DNA from: Paludibacterium purpuratum
Lineage (GTDB): Bacteria; Pseudomonadota; Gammaproteobacteria; Burkholderiales; Chromobacteriaceae
Assembly: GCF_004363805.1 (NCBI RefSeq)
Contig: NZ_SNZP01000007.1
Span: 124,001-188,000 of the forward strand
Length of the DNA stretch: 64,000 bases
Reading direction: 5' to 3'
In this document: in pieces, positions 45,331 to 55,600 of the stretch
Layout of the letters: every line of letters begins with the position of its first letter
Position numbering within the stretch: the stretch's first letter is position 1
Translations under genes and position numbers: made by a program
Notes under the pieces: model-generated
Seen by the model: the letters and a program-made list of their open reading frames with translations, nothing else
Databases searched by the model: none
Told to the model about the DNA's origin: nothing

Positions 45331-46017
45331 TCAATCCTTGAGTAGCTGGTAGCCCATGCCGCGGATCGTCAGAATCCGCGACTGGCCATCCGCCTGTCTG
45401 GGCAGCTTCTGGCGGATGCTGCTGATGTGCACGTCGATGCTGCGGTCGAAGCGTTCCAGATCCCGCCCCAGTGCTTGTTCCGATAGCTGGCGCTTGCTCA
45501 CCACTCGACCGGCATGGCGCGCCAAAACCTCCAGCAGGTTGTACTCGATGCCGGTCAACGATAGCGGCTGATCCAGCCAGCGCGCCTCGCGTCGCTCCGG
45601 CTGTAGCGTGAGCGAGCCGACCACCATGGCAGCGGGCGGCGATCCGACTTGCAACACGGCGGTGCGACGCAGAATGGCCTTGATGCGTGCCGACAATTCG
45701 CGCGGCGGGCAGGGTTTGGCCACATAGTCGTCGGCACCGAGCTCCAGGCCTAGAATGCGGTCGACCGCATCGCCGCGCGCACTCAGCATCAGCACCGGTA
45801 CCGTGCCCTGGGCGCGCAGTTCGCGCAGCACGGCGATGCCGTCCATGCCGGGCATCATGATGTCCAGCACCACAATGTCCACCTGCTGACGTAGCGCCAG
45901 TTCGCAACCGCTGGCGCCATCGTGCCGACAGCTCACGCGAAAGCCTTCCTGGCGCAGAAAATCGGCAAATAGGGCTGTCAGCGGCTGGTCGTCGTCAATC
46001 AGTAATACGTGGTGCAT
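45331..46017 (-). CDS. cpxR: CpxR-like OmpR-family response regulator
   Basis: A 228-residue regulator. The receiver has the acidic pocket LLIDDD, phospho-acceptor Asp52 (VLDIMMPGMDG) and Lys in AKPCPP; the C-terminal winged helix ends SIDVHISSIRQKLP...GMGYQLL. Similarity to E. coli CpxR extends through VLGLELGADDY-type segments and FDRSIDVHIS. A perfect CpxR box lies upstream of the gene that precedes it, so the module is probably autoregulated and responds to envelope stress. Confidence 0.88.
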   Translation of the reverse strand: MHHVLLIDDDQPLTALFADFLRQEGFRVSCRHDGASGCELALRQQVDIVVLDIMMPGMDGIAVLRELRAQGTVPVLMLSARGDAVDRILGLELGADDYVAKPCPPRELSARIKAILRRTAVLQVGSPPAAMVVGSLTLQPERREARWLDQPLSLTGIEYNLLEVLARHAGRVVSKRQLSEQALGRDLERFDRSIDVHISSIRQKLPRQADGQSRILTIRGMGYQLLKD

Positions 46018-46118
46018 GGTTTGCGCAGAAGGGGTGGAATGATTGCATTATTCGGTATTTCGTTGTGTTCGTCAGCATGTGTTCCGGCGCATGCGAGCAT
46101 GCGCCGGGGGGAGGCGAG

Positions 46119-46739
46119 TCAACTGCTGGTGCCGACCAGGCCGCCGACCGATGGCGGAGTCTGGTTCGCCAGATTGGCTTGCAGGTTTTTCAGGAAATTG
46201 ACCAGCGTCTGGCTGCTGCTAGCGCTGGTGGAAGTGGTCGAACTACCGCTTTGCGCTTGGATGGCGCTCAGCAGATTGCTGAAGTCGGTGTTCAGTTGCG
46301 AATCGGTTCCGCTGCTATCCGAGCCGCTGCCCAATTGATTGATCAGCGACTGCAGACCGTTGGAGAAATCGCTGTAGCGCGAATTGTCGGTGCTGCTACT
46401 GCTGCTTGAAGAAGACGACGATTGTTGCTGAATCGCACTGAACAGATCGTGCATCATTTCGCCCATCGCCTGCCGCACGTTGTTGGTATTGCTGGCGGTC
46501 GTGCTGCTGCTGTCGCTATTTTGGCTATCGCTGCTTTGGCTGTCGCTGCCGGGTTGCGGCAGGTTGATGCCCATCTGGCTCAGCGCTTGTGCCACGCTTT
46601 GCATCAGTCCGCCGCCTTGGCCGCCGTCCGGCGGCGGGCTGCCGCTCGGCTTGCCGCCATGGTGCATATGCCGAGTCTGTGTGGTGCTGGTCGTGCTCTG
46701 GGTCGCCAAACTGCTGCTGATACCTGAAATCGTGGTCAT
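46119..46739 (-). CDS. Ser-rich hypothetical protein upstream of cpxRA
   Basis: A 206-residue low-complexity protein: runs of Ser (about 105-115), repeated Ser/Gln/Asp and Gly/Pro-rich segments, and a HMHHGGKPSG His patch near residue 25. No signal peptide or known domain is apparent. GGGAG precedes the ATG. It is 101 bp upstream of cpxR on the same strand and has a CpxR box in its promoter region, the place where cpxP lies in enterobacteria, but it is not CpxP-like in sequence. It may be a stress-induced product. Function unknown. Confidence 0.75.
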   Translation of the reverse strand: MTTISGISSSLATQSTTSTTQTRHMHHGGKPSGSPPPDGGQGGGLMQSVAQALSQMGINLPQPGSDSQSSDSQNSDSSSTTASNTNNVRQAMGEMMHDLFSAIQQQSSSSSSSSSSTDNSRYSDFSNGLQSLINQLGSGSDSSGTDSQLNTDFSNLLSAIQAQSGSSTTSTSASSSQTLVNFLKNLQANLANQTPPSVGGLVGTSS

Positions 46740-46860
46740 GACAAACTCCCATCTCTTGTGAACGATATCTACGCGCCGGTGTTTTCGCTTGTTCGGTCCG
46801 GGCGCCCGATCCTGTCAGCAATTTATCGGCCAGGGGCAGGTCAAAATACGTATTGGCGAG

Positions 46861-46875
46861 GTAAAGAAAAGTAAA
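46861..46875 (+). promoter_or_regulatory. perfect CpxR-box match GTAAAGAAAAGTAAA
   Basis: The consensus GTAAA-N5-GTAAA is matched exactly, about 120 bp upstream of the Ser-rich gene that precedes cpxRA. Confidence 0.72.
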
Positions 46876-47000
46876 GAAGCGGCAAGAACAATGAACTTAT
46901 TTCGGCTGCCGCCCGTCTGCGCGTGTTTTTTGAAGAGAAATGAGCGCGTTCGCCAGCTGATTACTGCCTGGGCGGCAAGATTTGCCGCTCCGGAAATGAA

Positions 47001-47023
47001 AAAAGCGGCAATTTGCCGCTTTT
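47001..47023 (-). terminator. terminator after map
   Basis: AAAAGCGGCAA and TTGCCGCTTTT form a near-perfect palindrome with a small loop, just beyond the map stop on the minus strand. Confidence 0.75.
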
Positions 47024-47038
47024 GTTGTTGCCGTATGC

Positions 47039-47833
47039 TCAGAACACCGGCTTGGGCGGTGCGCCGTCGGATAGCGTCAACACTTCGCAGCCGGTTGCCG
47101 TGACCAGCACGGTGTGCTCCCACTGCGCCGACAGGCTGCGATCCTTGGTGACCACGGTCCAGCCGTCCGCCAGGACGCGCAGGTGGCGCTTGCCCTGGTT
47201 GATCATCGGCTCGATGGTGAAAATCATGCCGGGCGCCAGCAGCAGACCGGTGCCGGGGCGGCCGTAATGCAGAACCTGCGGCTCTTCGTGGAATTGCTTG
47301 CCGATGCCGTGGCCGCAGAATTCCTGCACCACGCTATAGCCGCTAGATTCGGCATGGCGTTGGATGACGCTGCCGATATCGCCGAGATGGGCGCCGGGAC
47401 GAACCTTGTCGATGCCCAGCCACATGCATTCATAGGTGATCTTGGCGAGCCGGCGTGCCTGCGGGCTGACTTCGCCGACGTAGAACATACGGCTGGTATC
47501 GCCGTGGTAGCCGTCCTTGATGACCGTGATGTCGATATTCAGCATCTCGCCGTTCTTCAACGGCTTGTCGTTGGGGATGCCGTGGCAGATGACATGGTTG
47601 ATCGAGGTGCAGATCGACTTGGGGTAGGGCGTCATGCCTTCCGGGGCGTAATGCAGCGGCGCCGGAATGGTGCCCTGGGTGTTGACCATGTAATCGTGGC
47701 ACAGCCGATCAAGCTCTTCGGTGGTGACACCGGGCTTGACGTAAGGTGCGATGAAGTCGAGCACCTCCGCTGCCAGACGGCAGGCGACGCGCATTTTTTC
47801 GATATCTTCGGCGGTCTTGATGGTGACAGGCAT
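47039..47833 (-). CDS. map: methionine aminopeptidase type I
   Basis: A 264-residue pita-bread metallopeptidase that removes the initiator Met. The metal ligands are recognisable in context: the Asp in LNIDITVIKDGYHGD, the His in EFCGHGIGKQFHE and the two Glu in TIEPMIN and the C-terminal QWEHTVLVT region. Length is standard (264 in E. coli). Confidence 0.96.
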   Translation of the reverse strand: MPVTIKTAEDIEKMRVACRLAAEVLDFIAPYVKPGVTTEELDRLCHDYMVNTQGTIPAPLHYAPEGMTPYPKSICTSINHVICHGIPNDKPLKNGEMLNIDITVIKDGYHGDTSRMFYVGEVSPQARRLAKITYECMWLGIDKVRPGAHLGDIGSVIQRHAESSGYSVVQEFCGHGIGKQFHEEPQVLHYGRPGTGLLLAPGMIFTIEPMINQGKRHLRVLADGWTVVTKDRSLSAQWEHTVLVTATGCEVLTLSDGAPPKPVF

Positions 47834-47885
47834 GCTGAAATCTTTGTCGGACTAAACCGTTATTCTAGCAAAGTCAAAGAAAAAC

Positions 47886-47906
47886 GGGCATCCCATCGGG
47901 ATGCCC
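47886..47906 (-). terminator. terminator after the porin gene
   Basis: GGGCATCCC/GGGATGCCC stem with a three-base loop; on the minus strand it is followed by GTTTTTC. Confidence 0.85.
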
Positions 47907-47939
47907 TGACAAATCTGACTTCGTTGGCGTCGCGTAATC

Positions 47940-49103
47940 TTAGAACGCGTAGCGGATGCCTGCGCCGATGGCGTGCAGGGTCGAACCGTTCGACAGCTTG
48001 GTCGGGGAGGTGGTGCCCGGGACAGCGTACAACGGGTCGTTGCCGAAGTTCACCAACTGACCGGCATTGTTGGTGATGCGCGTTGCATAGGCTGCCAACT
48101 GGGTTTGCTTGGACAGGTTGTAAGTGCCGCTCAATACCCACTGCTTGGCGTCGTAGTCGGCCGGGCTGCCGTTGGTGACGTTGTTCAGATCGCCCAGCTT
48201 GGAGTAGGACACGCCGATGGTGGCATTGCCGAAGGTTTGGCTGGCGGTGAGGGTCCAACCGTTCTGCGTCAGGTTGGCGTTGCCGGCACCTGCCGAATTG
48301 CCGTAGCTGGCGCGTTCGAAGTTGGCGGCGATCATGGTGCCGAAATCGAACTTATAGCTGGCGGCGATACGGGCGAAGTTGGTGTCCACGCCGGTCGTCC
48401 CTACAGTACTGCTGTTCCCGCCAACGCCGCCGATGCCGGTTACCGTAAGAGCCGAACTGCCCTGGCGGTCATAAGCCACGGCAGCCTTGAGCGGGCCGTT
48501 GGTGTAGTTGGCACCCAAGCTTACGCGGGAGCGGTTGTTGGTGGCCGTGGTGGCTTCGTCAAAGCCGTAGGAGGCGCCGACTTGGAAACCAGCCCATACC
48601 GGAGAATCGTAGTGAACCGAGTTTTGCAAGCGGGCTTCGCCGCGGCCGGCAATAGCGCTCGAACCCATGATGGATGCGGTGGCATCGGGCAGGAGATCCG
48701 CGCCGACGTTGCTGTAGCGCTTGTAGACGGAGTCGTAGTAGCCCATGCGAACGGTACCGAGCGTCTTGTCGCTCAGGCCGATGAAGGTGTTACGGGTGCC
48801 CAGCGTGGCGGTTTCGCCCTTGTCGTTGGTGCCGCCTTGCTCGAAGTTCTTCAGGCTGCTTTCTACTTGCCAGATGGTCGAGGTGCCGTTGCCCAGATCT
48901 TCCATGCCCTTGAAACCGATGCGCGAGTTCTGGTCTTCCACGCGAGTTTGGTTGGCGTACAGGTTGACACCCGTGCCGGAACCGGCAGAAGTGCCCACAC
49001 CCTCAACCGAGGCGCTGATGACGCCGTACAGAGTGACGTCGGCCATAGCCAGCGGGGTGACGAAAGCGCCAGCCAGTGCAACGGCGATGATTTTTTTGTT
49101 CAT
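47940..49103 (-). CDS. betaproteobacterial trimeric porin (Gram-negative porin family)
   Basis: A 387-residue outer-membrane protein. A signal peptide (cleavage after LAMA) is followed by the typical porin start DVTLYGVISASVE, the RIGFKGMEDLGNGT segment, an acidic/aromatic constriction-loop region and a C-terminal aromatic (GAGIRYAF). Members are passive channels for small hydrophilic solutes. It is transcribed alone from the AT-rich region upstream. Confidence 0.95.
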   Translation of the reverse strand: MNKKIIAVALAGAFVTPLAMADVTLYGVISASVEGVGTSAGSGTGVNLYANQTRVEDQNSRIGFKGMEDLGNGTSTIWQVESSLKNFEQGGTNDKGETATLGTRNTFIGLSDKTLGTVRMGYYDSVYKRYSNVGADLLPDATASIMGSSAIAGRGEARLQNSVHYDSPVWAGFQVGASYGFDEATTATNNRSRVSLGANYTNGPLKAAVAYDRQGSSALTVTGIGGVGGNSSTVGTTGVDTNFARIAASYKFDFGTMIAANFERASYGNSAGAGNANLTQNGWTLTASQTFGNATIGVSYSKLGDLNNVTNGSPADYDAKQWVLSGTYNLSKQTQLAAYATRITNNAGQLVNFGNDPLYAVPGTTSPTKLSNGSTLHAIGAGIRYAF

Positions 49104-49526
49104 GCAAAGCTCCCGTTAAACTAATAAAAGTCAGGTGGTTGATTGTGGGTACCAGGTCGGCTGCCTGGGTTGGGGCTGATTATTGTTAATGCTTGTTACA
49201 TAATCATTACAGATACAACAAACGACATAAATGAGACAACTTCCAATGGGACAGGGGGTGAAGGGTGTCGCTATGGCGAGACAGTATGCGCGCAGGGTGT
49301 TGCTAAAAAACGGCATTTGATGGTGTTGCGAACAAATGGACGGCAAATTCAATGGTAAATCATTGTCAATGTAACGATATGATTTGTAAGGGGAAATGTC
49401 TATTTTGGCGAAGGTGTTTCTTTTTGTTCGAACGTTTAATGCCAAAGTCATTTTGTTTTTAGAGTAGATCCTCAATGGTCATTTAATTTAATGTGACGAT
49501 ATATTATTATTTGTTAAGTTAAAGCA
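49104..49526. other. AT-rich intergenic region upstream of the porin and the CDI exoprotein
   Basis: About 420 bp with markedly lower GC than its surroundings, especially 49300-49525. It must hold the porin promoter (minus strand). I see no gene, tRNA or clear palindrome here. Confidence 0.6.
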
Positions 49527-49661
49527 ATGACACGCAGTACCCTACCGGCGCCTTTGTTCGCCGGTTTTCTTTTTGGGACGTCGGCCATCGGCCTACGCGC
49601 CAACCTCGGCGGCCACCTGACGGCCGAACTCACCCACTTCAACCTCACCCTGCAGTGGTAA
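49527..49661 (+). pseudogene. 44-codon open frame, possible C-terminal remnant of a TpsB transporter
   Basis: A small frame from ATG 49527 to TAA, ending 13 bp before the exoprotein ATG. Its end (IGLRANLGGHLTAELTHFNL) resembles the last barrel strands of FhaC/ShlB-type transporters, which normally precede the exoprotein gene. It is too short to be functional. GC is that of the neighbouring fha gene rather than of the AT-rich flank. The relationship is inference from style and position only. Confidence 0.35.
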
Positions 49662-49674
49662 GGCGGCATCCCTC

Positions 49675-52600
49675 ATGAACCGACACCTCTATCGCATCGT
49701 CTTCAATCGCGTCCGCGGCCAATTGATGGCCGTGGCGGAAACCGTCAACGCCCACGGCAAGGCTGGCGAACGCGGGCCGGGCAGCGCTCCAGCGACCGGG
49801 TTCGCCCTGCGGCCGCTGTGCTTCGCCGCCATGCTGGCGCTGGGTAGCGCGGCGCTCGCTGACGGCATCGTTGCCGCGCCGGGTGGTCCGAGCATCGGTC
49901 AGGCGGCCAACGGGGTGACGCTGGTGCAGATCGCCGCGCCCAACGGCGCCGGGGTGTCGCACAACCAGTATCAGCAGTTCAACGTCGACCAGCACGGGGC
50001 GATCCTCAACAACAGCACCGCCTTCGTTGGCACCAGCACGCAACTGAGCGGTTATATCACCGGCAACACCAATCTGAAGAACGGCAGCGCCCGAGTGATT
50101 CTCAACGAGGTGACCCAGGCCAATCCGTCACAATTGAAGGGCTTCGTCGAAGTGGCCGGCCAGCGCGCCGACGTGGTGATCGCCAACCCGTGGGGCATCA
50201 CTTGCAGCGGCTGCGGTTTCATCAACACCGCGCGCGCCACGCTGACCACCGGCACGCCGCAGTTCAACGCCCAAGGCGGCGTGGCGAGCTATAAGGTCAA
50301 CGACGGCAGCGTGACGGTCGACAGCCTGAATGCCACTGACGCCGACAGCTTCGCCATCCTGACGCGCGCGCTCAAGCTCAACGGCGACCTGCACGCCAAG
50401 GACCTGCAAGTCCGGCTCGGTCGCAATAGCATCGACGCCGACACCCTCACCGTCACACCGCTGACCGACGCCGCGCCCACCCCGGCGCCGGCCTTGGCGC
50501 TCGACGTCGCCGCGCTGGGCGGCATGTACGCCAACGCCATCCACCTGATCGGCACCGAGAAGGGGGTGGGGGTGAATAGTGCGGGTACTTGGTCAGCCAG
50601 CGCCGGCAATCTGCAATTGACGAGCGCCGGGGATATCGTCATCAGCGGGAAGAAATTCAGCGCCAACGGCATGCTCTCGGTAGATGGCGCAGGCGCGCTG
50701 CTCATGCAGAGCAATGCCACTTCGGCCAGTGACCTGACCTTGTCTGCGCCGCGCATCAATAACCAAGGTACTTTACAAGCCGGTGTGGATGACGATGGCA
50801 AGCCCACTGCCGGAGGGCGCCTGCAACTGACAGCCAAAGAGAGCTTGACTAGCCATGTCACACTGCGATCGCAAAGCGGCATCAGTGTGAATGGCGGCTC
50901 GGTGGATTTGAGCCAGTCGACGATTAGCACGGCAGGTTCGGTGTCTTTGAGTGCCAACGGATTGATCAACACCGCCCACGCAACACTGGATGCAGTTCAA
51001 ACACTTGATGTTTCCACCTCGGGGCAACTGGCTAACCAGGGGGGTACGCTACGCGCCGGGCAATTGAACTTCGAACAATTGGGTAGCCTGAATAACGATG
51101 GCGGTAATATCAGCCAGAGCGGCGCACAGACGGGCAAAATCACTTTGACGGGCGATCTGAGCAATCGTGGCGGCTCGTTGCTTTCAAAGGGCGCGAGTCT
51201 GAACGTGCAAGCGGCCACGCTGGATAATGGCCAAAGCGGAACCCTGTCCGGAGATGCGGATCTGACGCTTGACATTGGCCAGATTCACAACCAAAACGGC
51301 AAACTGTTGGCTGGTGACAGCGGTCTGCTCAAACTGAAACAAGGGCTGTTGGATCAAGATGCCAACGGCACCATCCAAGCGGGGCACTTTGATTTTTCAT
51401 TGGTGTCACTCGCCAATAGCGGCACCCTGAAAACGCTTGATAATCAGCAAAGCCAGCTCACTATAGCTGGACAGTTCAACAATCAAGGCTCGGTGGATAG
51501 CAGCGGCGCGCTGAAGGTTCAAGCCGCCACGCTCAATAACCAAGGTGGGACGTTGCATGGCGAGACAGGATTGACCTTGAGCCAATTGCAACAACTGACC
51601 AATCAAAACGGGCAAATCACTGCCGGCGATTTGTCGGTCCTAACAATCGACAGTGGCACGCTCAGCAACGGCAATGGCCTACTGCAAGGGCAACAGCTAA
51701 CACTTAGCTCAGATGTTTTAACTAATGCAAAAGGTGGTCGTATCGCCGAAACCGGCACAGGCGGCAAGTTGACGATCCGTAAGCAACTAGTCAACGCCGG
51801 TAGCATTAGCTTGCAAAGTGCACAGGCACTGAGCGGCATCGACTTGGATAATCGTGGTGGTACATTTAAAAACACCCAGTCGACGACACTGTCCCATCTG
51901 GGGCAACTGCAGAATGATGGTGGCAGCTTACAGGCAACTGGCGATGCCGCACTCTCCATCGATGTGGCGACGTTGACAAACGGCAGTGGCACTTTGCAGG
52001 GAAGCAACCTTGCAATTACAGCGTCCACACTGCAAAACAATGGGTTAATTCAAGGTAATACTCTGCGTGTTGGCGCTGGGGCGTTCAGTAACCAAGCGAA
52101 TGGGCGGTTGATTGAAGCTGAACAAAGCGGCCAGAGCAGCTTTACCGTCAAGACGCAGCTCACCAATGCCGGGACCATTCATTTCAAGCAGGCAATGACC
52201 CTGACCGGTATCGACCTAGATAACCGTGGCGGTCATCTGGAAAGTGAACAAGCACTGAGCTTAGGTCAGCTTGGCCGGTTACAAAATGACAGTGGCCACA
52301 TCCTGGCCGGCATACATGCCGGTTTGAGCATCGACGGTACAACGCTTGAGAATGGCAGTGGAACCTTGCAAGCAGGCCAGTTGACGGTCGCTATGCAGAC
52401 CTTGAGCAATCAAGGTACGTTTACCGCGCTCGATGGCACCGCAAAGAGCAAAGTTAGCGCAAGCACTTTTGGTAATCACGGCACAATCGGTTCGCAGGGT
52501 GATCTGACGCTGAGCGCAGATACGCTAGACAATGCTCAAGGCACAATCAGCAGCCAGAACGACTTAGCCTTGACGTTGCAGCAACAGGCCCAAGGCGGCA

Positions 52601-55600
52601 CAGTCACCGCCGGCCGAGATCTGACACTAACCTTTGCTGGCGCACAAGGCACGCTTGTTAGCGGAACCTATAAAGCCAACCGCGATGTGCAGTTGACCGG
52701 GCAAGCTCTAAGCAATGCCGGTAACGTGCAAGCATTACGCAATCTGCAAGTCACCGCAGGCTCCTTGAGCAATAGCGGTAGTTTGGACGCACCAAGCGGT
52801 CTGCTGCAAACCACGCTGGGGCAGCAATTAATAAATCAGTCCAGCGGTGGTTTGAGCGGGCAGAGTTTGGTATTGGCGGCTCCCGCCATCACCAACTATG
52901 GCTTGGTTACCGGACAACAAGTCCGTTTGAATGGGCAACGGCTCGACAACTTGGGGCAAGGGGCCTGGATCGGTAGCAATAACCTGCTGACCTTGGCGTT
53001 GAGCAGCCAACTGGAAAACCAGAATGGGGCCGTTCTGTCTAGCCAGGGTGGCATGGTGATTGGCGATGCCGCCGCACCGATGCAACTGGTGCATAACCAG
53101 ATGTCGACCATCGCCATGGAGGGCAATGGCGAGATTCACGCACTGCAGATCGTTAACGAGTCGAACCCGGTGGTGGTGACTCATGAAACCACGACGTCAA
53201 GCGTGGCAGCGTATATCATTCCGGCGCACGAAGCGGAATCATGTTCAGGGAGTGGTGACGGGCGCAGTTGTGGTATTGTCCAGGTTCCTGCCGGGCAAAT
53301 TCAAATTGGCGGGACGCCACCGACTTATCGGGTCATGTCGTGTCACAATGATCATGGCGGCGGTCGCTCATGCTCGGGCCCTTGGTGGGCTCAGGCCAGT
53401 GTTGCTTACTATATCAATACAAGCACCACAGTGGACAATGCCAGTGGCGCGGCTACGCCGGCATATCTCAGCTCGGGCGGCAATCTGCTATTGGATTCCC
53501 CTCTCGTCGTTGATCGCTACAGTAGCATTACCGCCGGCGGAAAACTCACGCCCCTGCCGCATGGCTCGCTGGAACTGGATGGGCAAAAGCTGTATCGCAC
53601 AACTTTAAGTGTCAATAGCGTCAACGGCAATGTGCTGCAAAATACCCAAGAGCAGATCGGTTCGGTGGATGCCGTCTACCTATCCAACAGCCCGATGTCA
53701 TTAAATCTCAAGACGATCCAGATCGGGTCGGTCGACCCGACGCAGATCGCTTTGCCTAATGCGGATCCGACGGTGGGGCACGCGGAAGCTCAGTCTGGTA
53801 GTGAGGGTGATGGCAAGGCTCAGCCCGGCGCTCGACCTGGTAAGGTCAGCAACCCGGTTAGCCGTACGCTGCCGCCCTTGCCTCCAAGCTATCAAGTGCC
53901 GGATGGAGGTTTGTATCATCGCCACGACGAGCCCAGTGCGCGCTATCTGGTGGAGACAGATCCACGCTTCACCCGGTACAGCAATTTCATATCCTCCGAC
54001 TATCTGCTCTCACAATTGCATTTCGATTCCGCTGCGCTCGAGAAGCGGCTTGGCGATGGTTATTACGAGCAGCAATTGGTTGGACAGGCCATCGCGCGGC
54101 AAACTGGCAACCGCTATCTACAAGGCTTCAATGACAGTAATCAGCAATATCGAGCTTTGCTCGACAATGCAGCACAGCAGGCGCAGGCGCTGCAATTGAC
54201 TCCAGGGGTGGCGCTTTCGGCAGATCAGGCCAAAAAGCTGAGCAAAGATATGGTCTGGCTGGTGAACGAAACTGTCGCTGGGCAACAAGTGCTGGTGCCG
54301 CAAGCCTATCTTGCTGCTGGCGACAACAGCAGCGATCGATCGCAAGGTGCTTACTTGGCGGCCCCAAGCGTCACTTTGCTGGCGGATGGTAATCTGATCA
54401 GTACCGGCACTATCCATTCGGATGGCGACTTGATTGCTCAAGCCCAGAACGTGGTGATGCAGCGCGGCGCCGTTGACGTTGGTGGCGACACGCAGCTGCA
54501 AGCCAGCAAGGATATGCGACTTGATGCCGTCCATATGAGTGCGCAAGGCGATACGGCCTTGACCGCGGGCAACAATCTGTCGATTGCGGGGGTACAGACC
54601 CAGATACAGGCAGGCGGTACGGCCGTAGGGGGCGATATCGTTCTCAGTGCTAACGCGTCTGTCGAACGGACGGAGATAAGCAGTCTGAACACTGGTGGGC
54701 AGTTAACACTGCTCGCAGGAAATAACCTGAATATGATAGCCGTTCAGGGGAAAGCTGGCGCCGGCATCGACGCAAGCGCGGGCCACGACCTGACGCTTGC
54801 ATCGACAATCGATCATACGCAAGAAACACATAGTTCTCTTGAGTCTCGGTGGTTTGGTTCCAGCGAGCAACAAAGTAGCGAGACGCTGAGCCAAAGCACT
54901 TTGCAAGCCGGAGGAGACATCCAGCTAAGAGCCAGCCACGACATGAATCTCGTTGCGGCTAAAGTAGGCAGTCAGTCGGGCCAGATCGGTGTTCAGGCTG
55001 GTAATGATCTGCGGCTCACCAGCCTAGCTACCAACACCCATAGTGAAGTTCATGGCAGCAATGGGTATTGGTTCAGCCCTGGACAAACCCTCTTGGGCGA
55101 TACCAGTAGCTCGTCCAGCACCGTAACCGGCAGTAGCCTCGATGCCGCCAAAGGCCTGAGCGTTAGCGCCGGCCACGACCTCTCCGGCCAGGCCGCCAGC
55201 CTCAATACCACCCAAGGCAATGCCACACTGCTGGCCGGCAACGATCTGAGCCTGAGCGCCGGCATCGATAGCCAGGACTACCTGCACCACTTCGACCCGG
55301 GCTCCAAGTCCGAAGGCAACTATTACAACCACCAGCAGCTGAAGCGCAGCAGTGTTAACGCCGGTGGCGACGTGCAGCTACAAGCCGGCCACGATGCGAG
55401 CCTGGCGGCTGCGGCACTGCAAGCAGGCAGCGGCCAGGCCACGCTGTTGGCCAGCAATGACGTCAAGTTGAGCGCCGTGGCCACCCGCAACGCCAGCGGC
55501 TGGTGGGATATGGGTGGCAGCCGCGGCGACCAGAGCGATGTGACGCAAAACGGGGTGCAGGTCACGAGCGGTACCGGCTTGACCGTCGCGGCCGGCCAGG

